From Crateriforma conspicua (lineage in GTDB: Bacteria; Planctomycetota; Planctomycetia; Pirellulales; Pirellulaceae): a DNA stretch of 64,000 nt. The position numbers and the translations under genes are program-made. The notes beneath the pieces were generated by a model that searched no databases, had not been told where the DNA came from, and was given only the letters and a program-made list of their open reading frames with translations. Where the stretch lies: positions 2,790,001-2,854,000 of the forward strand of contig NZ_CP036319.1 in NCBI RefSeq assembly GCF_007752935.1. Reading direction: 5' to 3'. Each line of letters opens with the position of its first letter. The stretch's first letter is position 1. Of the stretch, positions 38,623-47,441 are shown piece by piece.

Positions 38623-40332
38623 ATGCCCACGATCCGGCACACCTCCGCCGTCGCACTACGCTGGATGTGGTTGACCGCGGTCCTGTTCCTGGCCGCGCTG
38701 TATCTGTTGTCGGGCCTGACCGTACCGCCGTCGCCCGTTGCGACCGAACCAAAAAATGTTTCCCCGGCATCGCTGATGCCATCGGCCTCGTCGCCGGACC
38801 CACTGGCGGGATTGCCCGCCGATCTTCGCGACGTCGTGCTGCGGCTGAACCAGGCTCGCGCGACTCGTTTGGCTGACTTGGATTTGGAATCGGCCGGCGT
38901 TGCGGACTGGACCACGATTTGCCGACGCCTGTCACTGTCGCTGGTCGGAACCGGCATGTCGATGCAGGAGATCCGCCAATTACAGTCGTTGCCCGAATCG
39001 GAGCGGACGGCACGTCATCTGCGCAATCTTTTGTCCAGCACGCGACACCATGATTATTGGGCGGAGCGTTACACACGGTTTTTGGTCGGCGCCGAAGAGG
39101 GACCTTTCTTGGTGTTCCGCCGTCGTCGCTTTCGGCATTGGCTGGCCGACCAGTTTGCATCCAACCGCCGCTACGACGGCATCGTCCGCGATTTGATCAC
39201 CGCCGAAGGTCTGTGGACCGACCGGCCGGAAGTCAACTTTTACACCGTGACCTACGACAGTGGGGATGATGGTCCCGATCCGATCCGCTTGGCCGCGCGG
39301 ACGTCGCGTGTGTTCCTGGGATTGCGAATCGATTGTTTGCAGTGTCACGACGATTTTTTGGGAAACGTTTCGTTGGGGGACGCGGATGACTTGCGATTCG
39401 GCACCCAGCAAGACTTTCATCAACTGGCCGCGTTCTTCACCGCCGCACGCTCCAACGGGCTGCAAGGTGTTCGCAACGGTCCGGTCGATTACCAGTACAA
39501 GTACTTGGACAGCGAACAAGAAGAAAGCGTCCCGGCGGCGGTGCCGTTTGGCGAAGCCTGGATGCCGGAATCGGGAAACCCGCGACGGCGTTTGGCAACT
39601 TGGTTGACGTCACCGGAAAACCGACAAGCGGCTCGTTCGGCGGTCAGTCATGTGTGGGCGTTGTTAATCGGTCGCGCTCGTGGGGAAAGCGTCGACAATC
39701 TGCCGCTGGACGAACCGATGGATGCGGAAACAAAAATCTTGGTCGATGACTTCATCGCCAACGGTTTCGATCTTCGTCGGCTGATCGCGGCGATCGTGAT
39801 GTCGGACGAATTTCGCGTCGACAGTCGAGCGGGATTTCACGTGACCGCGCGTCACGATGCGGCCGGTGCCGTCTTTCCGCTCGTTCGACTGCGTCCCGAA
39901 CAGATTGCCGGCAGCGTCATTCAAAGCTCGCGGGTTCACACGATTGATCGCGACAGTTCCTTCCTTGTCCAATTGCAAAAGTTTGGCGGAACGAACGACT
40001 TTTTGAAACGTTACGGCGATCGTGGCGAAGACGAATTCGCCGCCGACGCCACGACGATCAGCCAGCGTTTGGTGATGCTGAACGGAAAGCTGGTGGACGA
40101 ATCGGTCGACTACAACCCCGTGCTTAATGCGTCCGCCCACGTGTTGATGTTCAGCGGTGATGACGACGAAATCGTCCGCAATGCTTACTGGTGTGTCTTG
40201 AACCGGCCGCCCGACCAGGAAGAGAGCGATCACTTTGTCGCGCGGCTGGACGCCACAGATTATCGACGTGGCGCGATCGAAGATTTGTTTTGGACGCTGC
40301 TCAATAGCAGCGAATTTGCTTGGAACCACTGA
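38623..40332 (+). CDS. DUF1549/DUF1553 protein lacking the N-terminal cytochrome domain
   Basis: A 569-residue secreted or anchored protein. It has an N-terminal transmembrane segment (ALRWMWLTAVLFLAALYLLS). A DUF1549 region (DWTTICRRLSLSLVGTGMSM, WAERYTRFLVGAEEGPF) includes the CLQCH heme-like motif near residue 240. A DUF1553 region follows: PRRRLATWLTSPENRQAARS, VSHVWALLIGR, and the C-terminal YWCVLNRPPDQEE block. Typical planctomycete PSD1 proteins also have a PSCyt1 cytochrome domain at the N-terminus; it is missing here. ATG 38623 is preferred over the longer open frame. It is 11 bases before the DUF1501 gene, so cotranscribed. Confidence 0.88.
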   Translation: MPTIRHTSAVALRWMWLTAVLFLAALYLLSGLTVPPSPVATEPKNVSPASLMPSASSPDPLAGLPADLRDVVLRLNQARATRLADLDLESAGVADWTTICRRLSLSLVGTGMSMQEIRQLQSLPESERTARHLRNLLSSTRHHDYWAERYTRFLVGAEEGPFLVFRRRRFRHWLADQFASNRRYDGIVRDLITAEGLWTDRPEVNFYTVTYDSGDDGPDPIRLAARTSRVFLGLRIDCLQCHDDFLGNVSLGDADDLRFGTQQDFHQLAAFFTAARSNGLQGVRNGPVDYQYKYLDSEQEESVPAAVPFGEAWMPESGNPRRRLATWLTSPENRQAARSAVSHVWALLIGRARGESVDNLPLDEPMDAETKILVDDFIANGFDLRRLIAAIVMSDEFRVDSRAGFHVTARHDAAGAVFPLVRLRPEQIAGSVIQSSRVHTIDRDSSFLVQLQKFGGTNDFLKRYGDRGEDEFAADATTISQRLVMLNGKLVDESVDYNPVLNASAHVLMFSGDDDEIVRNAYWCVLNRPPDQEESDHFVARLDATDYRRGAIEDLFWTLLNSSEFAWNH

Positions 40333-40343
40333 CGGATCACCCG

Positions 40344-41678
40344 ATGTTCAATCGCTTTTGCCGACCCGAATTGCATTGCCACCGCCGCACGTTGCTGGGG
40401 GCGGGTTTGCTGGGAGCCGGATTCAGCGGGGCTTCGATGTTGACGCCGATCGCTCGTGCATTGGCGGCGGCCGAAGCATCGGGGCGGATCGATCCGTCGC
40501 GCCCGCGCAGCGTCATTTTGCTGTGGATGGAAGGCGGCCCCAGCCAACTGGAAACGTTCGATCCACATCCGGGGACCTCGTACGGCGGCGATGTGGGGGC
40601 AATCAAAACCACGGCCAAGGGAATCCAGATTTCCGACTTGCTGCCGCAAACCGCCACGCAAATGCACTTGGCATCGTTGGTCCGCAGCGTGGTGGGCAAT
40701 GAAGGCGAACACCACCGCGCGATTTATCAAGTCAAAACCGGCTATCGTCCCGACCCGACGCTGACCCACCCGTCGATCGGCGCGATTCTGTGCGAACATG
40801 ATTCCCAAGCGTTCGACTTGCCACGGCACGTTTGCATCCTGCCCGGCAATTCGCCAGGCCGCGGGGGATACTTGGGCGGAAAATTCGACGCCTTCAAAGT
40901 CAACGATCCTGCCGGGCCGGTGACCGATGTCCAGCGGCGGGTCGATCCCGAACGGTACGATGCCCGCATCGGCGATTTGATGGATGTGGTGGAAAAGAAT
41001 TTTGCCCGCGGACGTTTGGCCGATTTGGAAACCGCGCGTACGTTGCACCGTGGGTCCACCGACGCGGCGTTACAGATGATGTCCAGCGAGCAATTGACCG
41101 CTTTTGATGTGACACAAGAAAGTGCATCGGAGCTGGAGGCCTTTGGCGACACGCCGTTCGGACGTGGTTGTTTGGCGGCCACACGTTTGATCGAAACCGG
41201 CGTGCGTTGCGTGGAAGTGAACTTGGGCGGATGGGATTCACACGTCACCAATCACACGTTGCAGTCATCCGCCTGTGAAACGTTGGATCCCGCCTTGGCG
41301 TCGCTGCTGCGTCGATTGGAACAACGAGACCTGTTGTCGACGACGTTGGTCGTATGCGCCGGTGAATTCGGCCGGACGCCTCGGATCAATCCGGCCGAGG
41401 GACGGGATCACTGGCCCCACGGATTCAGCGTTCTGATGGCCGGCGCGGGCATTCGCCGCGGATTTGTGTACGGCGCGACGGCAAGCGAACCCAAGTTGGA
41501 TCCGGCGCATCCCAAACGCGACATCAGCGATCCGGTTACGGTCGGAGATCTGCATGCCACGATTTTGCACGTCTTGGGAATTGATCCCGCCGAGGAATTG
41601 ATCACGCCGATCGGACGACCGCTGGCACGCAGCGAAGGTCAGCCGATCAAGCCTTTGTTGGATTCCAAGGTCGGTTAG
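40344..41678 (+). CDS. DUF1501 family protein (sulfatase-like fold, Tat-type leader)
   Basis: A 444-residue protein of the DUF1501 family, usually encoded next to PSD1-type proteins in planctomycetes. The N-terminus has a twin-arginine-like leader (HRRTLLGAGLLGAGFSGASM). The domain has RSVILLWMEGGPSQLETFDP, SLVRSVVGNEGEHHRAIYQV and PSIGAILCEHDS. ETGVRCVEVNLGGWDSHVTN and VVCAGEFGRTPRINPAEGRDHWP follow, an alkaline-phosphatase-superfamily-like arrangement of metal-binding residues. ATG 40344 is used. The gene follows the DUF1549/1553 gene after 11 bases. Function is not established; extracellular polymer breakdown is often proposed for this pair. Confidence 0.93.
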   Translation: MFNRFCRPELHCHRRTLLGAGLLGAGFSGASMLTPIARALAAAEASGRIDPSRPRSVILLWMEGGPSQLETFDPHPGTSYGGDVGAIKTTAKGIQISDLLPQTATQMHLASLVRSVVGNEGEHHRAIYQVKTGYRPDPTLTHPSIGAILCEHDSQAFDLPRHVCILPGNSPGRGGYLGGKFDAFKVNDPAGPVTDVQRRVDPERYDARIGDLMDVVEKNFARGRLADLETARTLHRGSTDAALQMMSSEQLTAFDVTQESASELEAFGDTPFGRGCLAATRLIETGVRCVEVNLGGWDSHVTNHTLQSSACETLDPALASLLRRLEQRDLLSTTLVVCAGEFGRTPRINPAEGRDHWPHGFSVLMAGAGIRRGFVYGATASEPKLDPAHPKRDISDPVTVGDLHATILHVLGIDPAEELITPIGRPLARSEGQPIKPLLDSKVG

Positions 41679-42132
41679 ATCGCCCTGGTGCACACTTGCA
41701 TCGCCGTTCCATTCCCACCCCTAACGTCAGCGGCAAGGCGCTAGCCGTCGGTATCCCCCTCACTAAATCAGCGGCAAGGCGCTAGCCGCCGGTCACCCGC
41801 TCCTAACGTTAGCGGCAAGGCGCTAGCCGCCGGTTTCCTCTGCATGAAGTGAGCGGCAAGGCGCTAGCCGCCGGTATCCCGCGCAAGGCACCAGCCGCCG
41901 GTGGCTGCTCCATCGATCGCCGGCCACCCCCTTGCAGCTCACACCATCCTGACGCAGCTTTCATCAATCCAAATTCGCCTAATCGATCCAACGTCGATTG
42001 TCCAGCAATTCGATTCTTCCTTGACGTGGGCCTGGTCAGTTACTAACTGTAGATTTCAGGACTCGCGGTTGTTCCCCACCGACCGTTGTCTCCGCTTCAC
42101 CACCATGATCCAGTGAAGAGGATTGAATATCG
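41679..42132. repeat. Intergenic repeat cluster D: 41-bp tandem repeat (41729-41902)
   Basis: Four copies start at 41729, 41770, 41811 and 41852, exactly 41 bases apart. The conserved 24-base part is AGCGGCAAGGCGCTAGCCGC plus CGGT. The 17-base parts between copies all differ. A fifth, degenerate copy ends near 41902. The conserved part is the reverse complement of the GGCTAGCGCC half of clusters A-C and E, without the AAAGTCGCC half. The rest of the interval to 42132 shows no gene. Confidence 0.85.
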
Positions 42133-42666
42133 ATGAATCCTGATACTCCGAAACCACGCTCGGCGATCGAACGTTTCTTCAGCGGTCTCAGCGAGTGCGT
42201 TTTCCATTCGGACTTGGGGATCGCCGACGTGCAACTGGTCGATTACGTCAGCGATTTGCTATTTCGTTTCGTGCGGATGGAAAACTTGCATCGCGTTCGC
42301 AAGTCCAACGGCGAACCTGCGACCGAAGTTTTTCAGATGATGGGCGAAGCGGACAAACGCATCGGCGTTGCCCGCCGTGATGTCCATCGTCACATCGGCG
42401 ACTTCACGCTGTTCTGGTCGGGCATGTATCCCGAACGGTTGCGTAAGATCCAAGGACGCGGCACCGCAGACGGCTATTTGGATTACTGTCGACAGGGCAA
42501 GCTGGCTTACGCGATCGCTTCGGAGATCGAAGCCGATGATGACCGGCCGTCCTGCGAATTGTTGGCTCTGCTTAGCGAACAATTCGAACTGTGTGCGTAC
42601 GGGCTTCGCGAAATTCGCCGTGAATGGGAACAGGCCGAACCCGGCGACGGTTTGGTCTTGGGCTAA
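42133..42666 (+). CDS. Conserved-looking hypothetical protein, helical
   Basis: A 177-residue soluble protein without signal peptide. It is predicted mostly helical (SAIERFFSGLSECVFHSDLG, VQLVDYVSDLLFRFVRMENL, EVFQMMGEADKRIGVARRDV, HIGDFTLFWSGMYPERLRKI). It has a well-balanced composition like a globular enzyme or structural protein. No domain is recognised. The ATG at 42133 has GAGGATTGAA upstream. A terminator hairpin follows at 42711. Neighbours give no clue to function, although it precedes the polysaccharide export gene on the other strand. Confidence 0.75.
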   Translation: MNPDTPKPRSAIERFFSGLSECVFHSDLGIADVQLVDYVSDLLFRFVRMENLHRVRKSNGEPATEVFQMMGEADKRIGVARRDVHRHIGDFTLFWSGMYPERLRKIQGRGTADGYLDYCRQGKLAYAIASEIEADDDRPSCELLALLSEQFELCAYGLREIRREWEQAEPGDGLVLG

Positions 42667-42710
42667 AGCCCGCGTTTCCGAACCAGCGTGCAGGCCGGCG
42701 CAAAACAACA

Positions 42711-42755
42711 GCGGCCAAGCCTACGAATCGAAGGCTTGGCCGCGTGGCGTTTTTC
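42711..42755 (+). terminator. Terminator hairpin between convergent genes
   Basis: A perfect 12-bp stem (GCGGCCAAGCCT at 42711-42722 and its complement at 42732-42743) with a 9-base loop. It is followed after GTGGCG by TTTTTC on the plus strand. It sits between two converging genes; a T-run is only seen on the plus side. Confidence 0.7.
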
Positions 42756-42773
42756 TGTTCGGATCCCGTCGGA

Positions 42774-44102
42774 TCAGTCGGCGTCGCGAATCATCAAGCC
42801 GACGACCGCACTTGGGATGTAGTTCAGCGTGCTGTTCAGCGTCGCCGATCCAGGCTTGAAGTACAGCATGACGACATCGTCGGGCAGGATTCGAATCCGT
42901 TCCTTTTTGTCCTTCATTGCCCGGTCCAAGTCGACGCGAATCGTGATCTGGCGGTTGTCGGGCAAGTCACGCAGGATCAGCACGCGGGTCGGTTCACGCA
43001 TGTAGCTGACGCCGGCACCGGCCAGCACTCCGCCGTCGCGACCCAGGGGGCCGCCCGCCGAACCGGTGGCCATCGCAATTGCTTCGATCACATCGATGTC
43101 ACGATCTCGCGGCAGCGGGATGCGTGCACCGGGCAGCATGCCGCCGGTCGTGAAGTATTCGTTGCGACGCGGCACGAACAATACATCGCCTTCGTCCAGT
43201 TTGATGTCTTGTTCGGTGAACGGAATCGGCTGGTCCGGACAGCCGACCAACGGGATCCGCACGACGCCCGATTCGGGGCCCAACGTGTCGACCATCGATT
43301 GCAATTGTTCAATGTTCATGAACCGATAGTCGATCGTGGGGCTGCGACGAATCACGTACAGTTCGCGTTCGGCGTCGGTCCCGGGCAATCCGCCGGTGGC
43401 GGCCAACGCGTGCAGGACATCGCTTTCGTACACCGGCAAGTCGATCACTTCACCGCTGCCGCGGTGCACTTCGTCGACGGCTTGGGGCGACGCCAACGCG
43501 ACGGGCGTGGCCGGGGTGTCTTCACGAAGCACGACGACACGTTTGACCCGCGGCGTGATCAGACCGACCGAAACCCGTTCGCGACCCGCGGCGATCATGT
43601 CGGCTTCGCGGTAGGTCTTGCGGATCTTGTCGGTGGCTTGCGTCAGTGAAAGCCCTTGAACGTTGACGCGATCGATCAGCGGCAAATCGACTTCGCCGTT
43701 GATGTCGACGGTCACGGGCAAGCCGGTCGTCGGGCCGACCACGGTGCCGCGTGGCGGATAGTACCGCTGGTTCACCGCCTGGGCACGGTTTTGTACCGGA
43801 GTGTCATCTTCGCCCGGCGGGAACACGCCAAAGACATAAACGCCCAGAACGTCGCCGGGACCGATCAAGTGCTCCATCGGCTTTTCTTGGCCCAACGCCG
43901 CGTAGGGCAGCGGTGCCAAGTCGTCCCGTGGGCAATCGAACAGGTTCGGGTCCAAGCGGTGGGCGGGAATGGCATGCCGGGCCGACGATACCAAGTGACA
44001 TCCCGTGTTGGCGATGGCAAGCAGTCCCAGCGTCGCGGTGACACACACACGCCCCATGCGCTTCGTGACGGCGGACAGCCAAGTTTGTTTGGATAGGGGC
44101 AT
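42774..44102 (-). CDS. Polysaccharide export outer-membrane protein (Wza/Poly_export family)
   Basis: A 442-residue lipoprotein that would form the outer-membrane export channel for polysaccharide. The leader ends LLAIANTGCH (lipobox at about residue 35). The Poly_export domain shows LIGPGDVLGVYVFG and VTVDINGEVDLPLIDRVNVQ. SLBB-type domains follow (GEVIDLPVYESDVLHALAAT, GGLPGTDAERELYVI, DIKLDEGDVLFVPRRNEYF). ATG 44102 with AAAGGA upstream is used. It belongs to the exopolysaccharide locus that continues to 53.6 kb. No Wzc-type tyrosine kinase or chain-length regulator was seen nearby. Confidence 0.93.
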   Translation of the reverse strand: MPLSKQTWLSAVTKRMGRVCVTATLGLLAIANTGCHLVSSARHAIPAHRLDPNLFDCPRDDLAPLPYAALGQEKPMEHLIGPGDVLGVYVFGVFPPGEDDTPVQNRAQAVNQRYYPPRGTVVGPTTGLPVTVDINGEVDLPLIDRVNVQGLSLTQATDKIRKTYREADMIAAGRERVSVGLITPRVKRVVVLREDTPATPVALASPQAVDEVHRGSGEVIDLPVYESDVLHALAATGGLPGTDAERELYVIRRSPTIDYRFMNIEQLQSMVDTLGPESGVVRIPLVGCPDQPIPFTEQDIKLDEGDVLFVPRRNEYFTTGGMLPGARIPLPRDRDIDVIEAIAMATGSAGGPLGRDGGVLAGAGVSYMREPTRVLILRDLPDNRQITIRVDLDRAMKDKKERIRILPDDVVMLYFKPGSATLNSTLNYIPSAVVGLMIRDAD

Positions 44103-44233
44103 GACCGAATCCTTTCGGAACAGATGGAACAACGTGAACGGTGGTGGTCAGACCATCGCGTGCCGCAATCCTTGGACGCGACGGTCTGAATAAGAATCGG
44201 GCAATCGCGTCATGGCGACACGCCCGCCAAAGG

Positions 44234-45154
44234 TCAATGAGTGCGTGCCTGTTGCTGTTGACGCAGGGCTTCCAACAACTTTTCTGATGTCGGGGCCGCC
44301 GGTTTGGCCGTGGACGTGAATCCGACGGTCTTGATCTTCAGCTGGACATTGGGGCGATACAACGCTTCGTCGAATTCCGCCGGTGCCGCGGGAATGATCT
44401 CTGCACCCCGGCCGAAATCCGAATCTTCGTCGTCGGAAACGTCCAGTTGCGGTTCGTCTTCTTCCACCGCATCGGCCACCGCGTCGACGTCGGACTCCGG
44501 TGCATCTTCTTGCACGTCTGGCTCGGAATCCTCTTCGGCGGCGTCGTCCGTCGCGACCGGTTCGTCTTCCACGTCATCCATGGGCATTGGGACGATCATC
44601 CCGTCGGTCAACGAATGAGCGGTTCCGATCGGCACATCGCTGATGACTTCGATCATGTGACCGTTGCCATCGGCGACCGGGATGTCCAGCGATGGACAAC
44701 CGCACGCACCGGAGGTCGGACGGCAGGGCTGTTCGCATCGTGGGAATTCGCACTCGCAAGATTCCCACACCTTCAAGTAGTGCGTGTCCGGGCACCGCGA
44801 CGCCGCCGCGGCACCGTCTTGCCAGCCGCTGTAATAGGCGTGGCGTCGGTTATCGCAGTCCTCCAGGATCTGTTTGGGATCCCAGTACCGAGCCGGCGCG
44901 ATCGATGGCGGACAGCCATCTCCGCCGGTCAGCGTGTCATAGTAGCCGTCGATCCATCCGGACCGATAATCGTGCGGATAGCATTCACCGCAAGGATTGC
45001 CACAGTGCTTGTACGCGGCCCGGGCGCGGTGCATTTGTGTCTGTTCGTACTTCCAGTCGACCAAAGATGCGCAACCGGTCGTCAGCAGGGCGCAGGACAC
45101 CAACGGCGCGATCAGCCATCGTGCCCAGCGCGGGCGTGTTCGTGAATCCTTCAC
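44234..45154 (-). CDS. Cys-rich hypothetical lipoprotein upstream of the export gene
   Basis: A 306-residue lipoprotein. The start is GTG 45154 with an excellent site GGAAGGAG 12 bases upstream. The leader PLVSCALLTTGCASL holds a lipobox. The mature N-terminal half is rich in Cys and Tyr (HCGNPCGECYPHDYRSGWID, YYSGWQDGAAAASRCPDTHY, ESCECEFPRCEQPCRPTSG). The C-terminal half is highly acidic (DDAAEEDSEPDVQEDAPESD), then short hydrophobic/basic. The GW(I/Q)DG pattern occurs twice, suggesting an internal duplication. No family recognised. It is 131 bases upstream of the export gene on the same strand, so an envelope role is inferred. Confidence 0.8.
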   Translation of the reverse strand: MKDSRTRPRWARWLIAPLVSCALLTTGCASLVDWKYEQTQMHRARAAYKHCGNPCGECYPHDYRSGWIDGYYDTLTGGDGCPPSIAPARYWDPKQILEDCDNRRHAYYSGWQDGAAAASRCPDTHYLKVWESCECEFPRCEQPCRPTSGACGCPSLDIPVADGNGHMIEVISDVPIGTAHSLTDGMIVPMPMDDVEDEPVATDDAAEEDSEPDVQEDAPESDVDAVADAVEEDEPQLDVSDDEDSDFGRGAEIIPAAPAEFDEALYRPNVQLKIKTVGFTSTAKPAAPTSEKLLEALRQQQQARTH

Positions 45155-45729
45155 GGTGGAAACTCCTTCCAGGAAATTTTCGCCTTCACCTCGGTCGATC
45201 GGACCGTGGCGGGCGAATCCCACTGACGGAGTGCCACAAGAAGTCGAAGTCATTCGACCGGGTCGCGAAACATCCACACAGCCCGCACGACCCGACGCGG
45301 GAGGGATTCGCGATCCGCCGGCCGGATTTGATTACGCCGATCGTGCGTTTCGTGACGGCTTGCCAGACGACGCATACGTCCGAGCCTGTCAAACGGGACG
45401 TGCTTCGGCTGCGATTTCACCGCCTCCGCTTCGCTTAACGAGCGTGCCGCCGGATCAAGACTCTCCGCGGCCAGACGACCGGCCTGCCAGACTCAAACCC
45501 CGAGCGATCCAGAAGTGTCCGCCGGGACAGTTGGCGGCTCCCCCCTGCGGGGCTATGCTGATTTCCGGTATTGCGGGCCTGAATCCCACACAACGCGAAT
45601 AGTAGGGATCAACCGCAACCCCGCTTCGCTGATTGTTCGAATCTTCGTTTTACTTTCAATCGATTCGACTATTCTTACTTCCGATCTGCGGGGCAAGCGT
45701 TCACTGCCGTACACCATTGACTGTTTTCC
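45155..45729. other. Divergent intergenic region in the exopolysaccharide locus
   Basis: No gene is recognised in 575 bases. The region separates the leftward lipoprotein/export genes from the rightward glycosyltransferase genes and should hold both promoters. Open frames crossing it have no support. No clear box pair or operator was found. Confidence 0.4.
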
Positions 45730-47289
45730 ATGCCCTCGACCGACCTGCAAGAATCGAAACGACTGCCCGTGGGCGTCGTGTCGACCGAAGCCATCGAGCA
45801 GCTTGCGCCGGTGTTGCCCGAGCCATCGGGGAAAGAACGCAACCGCAAACGAAGACCGCGTGGGGTTGCTAGCGGCGTCGGACAAGTGGTTCTGACCTCA
45901 ATCCCGCTAATTTGCGGTGACCTGCTGGTGGTGCTCGGGTCTTTCTACGGTGCCATTTTGGTCAGCGCCGCCTTGCTGGGTTATGCACCGCACACGAATT
46001 TCTTTTTCCAAGGACTGGCTGTCGGCGTTTCGTTCCTGGGCATCGGCTTGCTGATGGGCCTGTACCCGGCCACCGGCGTCAGTCCCGTGTTCGAACTTCG
46101 CCAACTGGTGCTCAGCGGTTTTTTCGCCTTCAGCTTGATGCTGGCCACCAACGCCATGGTCGCCGTGCTCAGTCCCATCGAATTATTGGTCGGCATCATC
46201 GGCGGGATCGTCGCCATGCTATTGCTGCCGGTCGTACGAGCATCGGTGCGGCATATGGTGGCCGACCGAGGGTGGTGGGGTGAACGCGTCGTCATTATCG
46301 GTGCAGGCGTTCAAGGCCAAGCGATCTATAAGTTTTACCAACGCGCGTCCCAACGCGGGCTCCGACCGGTCGGGCTGGTTGATCGTTGGCACGATGCCCA
46401 GCCGTTGTCGCCGCCCTTGGACGCCGATCGTTTTCGTTACTTGGGCAGCATTGATCGTCTGAATCGAATCGTGCCCCGGCACGGTGTCCGCTGGGGGATT
46501 TTGGCACCAGGCGGTTGCGATGGCATGGACGTGTCGGGCGTCATGCGATTTTGTGGTGACCTGCCGCATCTGATCGTGCTGCCGTCGCAATTGATGATCC
46601 CCAGTCTTTGGGCCAGCCCGCGTGAATGCGCCGGTGTGATGGGGGTCCATGTCACCGATCACTTGCAAAGCCCGGTCAATGCCACGGTCAAACGAGCCGT
46701 GGACTTCTTCGGTTCGCTGTTCGGTTTGCTGGCCGCCTCACCGATGTTCATTCTGGCAATCGCCTGGACCAAGTGGAAATCGCCTGGCCCGGCGTTTTAT
46801 GGGCATACACGCATCGGCCGCGACGGAAAGAAATTCAAGGCCTGGAAGTTTCGTACCATGGTGCCCGACGCCGATTCGGTGTTGGAAGACTACCTGGAAC
46901 GGCATCCCGAAATGCGTCGAGAATGGATCGAAGACCAAAAGCTGAAGAACGATCCACGGATCATACCCGGCATCGGCCACTTCCTTCGCAAGACCAGCTT
47001 GGACGAGATTCCGCAGCTGTGGAACGTCTTGACGGGTGAGATGAGTCTGGTGGGGCCACGCCCGATCGTTCAATCGGAAGTGCAGCGTTATCGGGAAATG
47101 TTCCCCTATTACTTGCGTGTGCGTCCCGGCATCACGGGCCTTTGGCAAGTCAGCGGCCGGAACGACACCAGCTATGACCAACGCGTGCAACTGGACAGTT
47201 ACTACGTCTGCAACTGGTCACCCTGGCTGGACACCTACATCCTCCTCCGCACCATCCGCACGATGGCCATGCGCGAAGGAGCGTATTGA
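45730..47289 (+). CDS. Undecaprenyl-phosphate phosphoglycosyl transferase, WbaP type (exopolysaccharide initiation)
   Basis: A 519-residue polytopic enzyme that transfers a sugar-1-phosphate to undecaprenyl phosphate and starts polysaccharide repeat assembly. An N-terminal cytosolic tail of about 60 residues is followed by four or five hydrophobic segments (45.9-46.25 kb). A Rossmann-like middle part (RVVIIGAGVQGQAIYKFYQR) comes next. The C-terminal bacterial sugar transferase domain follows another membrane segment: SPGPAFYGHTRIGRDGKKF, KAWKFRTM, LRKTSLDEIPQLWNVLTGEM, SLVGPRPI and VRPGITGLWQVSGR. The catalytic Asp-Glu is in SLDE. ATG 45730 lacks an obvious ribosome binding site. Confidence 0.95.
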   Translation: MPSTDLQESKRLPVGVVSTEAIEQLAPVLPEPSGKERNRKRRPRGVASGVGQVVLTSIPLICGDLLVVLGSFYGAILVSAALLGYAPHTNFFFQGLAVGVSFLGIGLLMGLYPATGVSPVFELRQLVLSGFFAFSLMLATNAMVAVLSPIELLVGIIGGIVAMLLLPVVRASVRHMVADRGWWGERVVIIGAGVQGQAIYKFYQRASQRGLRPVGLVDRWHDAQPLSPPLDADRFRYLGSIDRLNRIVPRHGVRWGILAPGGCDGMDVSGVMRFCGDLPHLIVLPSQLMIPSLWASPRECAGVMGVHVTDHLQSPVNATVKRAVDFFGSLFGLLAASPMFILAIAWTKWKSPGPAFYGHTRIGRDGKKFKAWKFRTMVPDADSVLEDYLERHPEMRREWIEDQKLKNDPRIIPGIGHFLRKTSLDEIPQLWNVLTGEMSLVGPRPIVQSEVQRYREMFPYYLRVRPGITGLWQVSGRNDTSYDQRVQLDSYYVCNWSPWLDTYILLRTIRTMAMREGAY

Positions 47290-47441
47290 TTTTGCGCAAC
47301 GAGATTGACCGGTGCACTTCCGGTTAACGGTTTTTCGACGACCTTTCAGAGACGCAATCGCATGCTTTGCTCACAACGGAACTTCCTGATTGTGGGCCGT
47401 CAGATTCGTTACCCAAGTTCTCATTCTTGATCAGACCAGAC

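Noticed and set aside
41729-41902. CRISPR-like array (constant units with variable spacers)
   Set aside because: The spacers are only 17 bases, the unit is 24 bases and shared with a dispersed repeat family, there are four units and no cas gene anywhere in the window.
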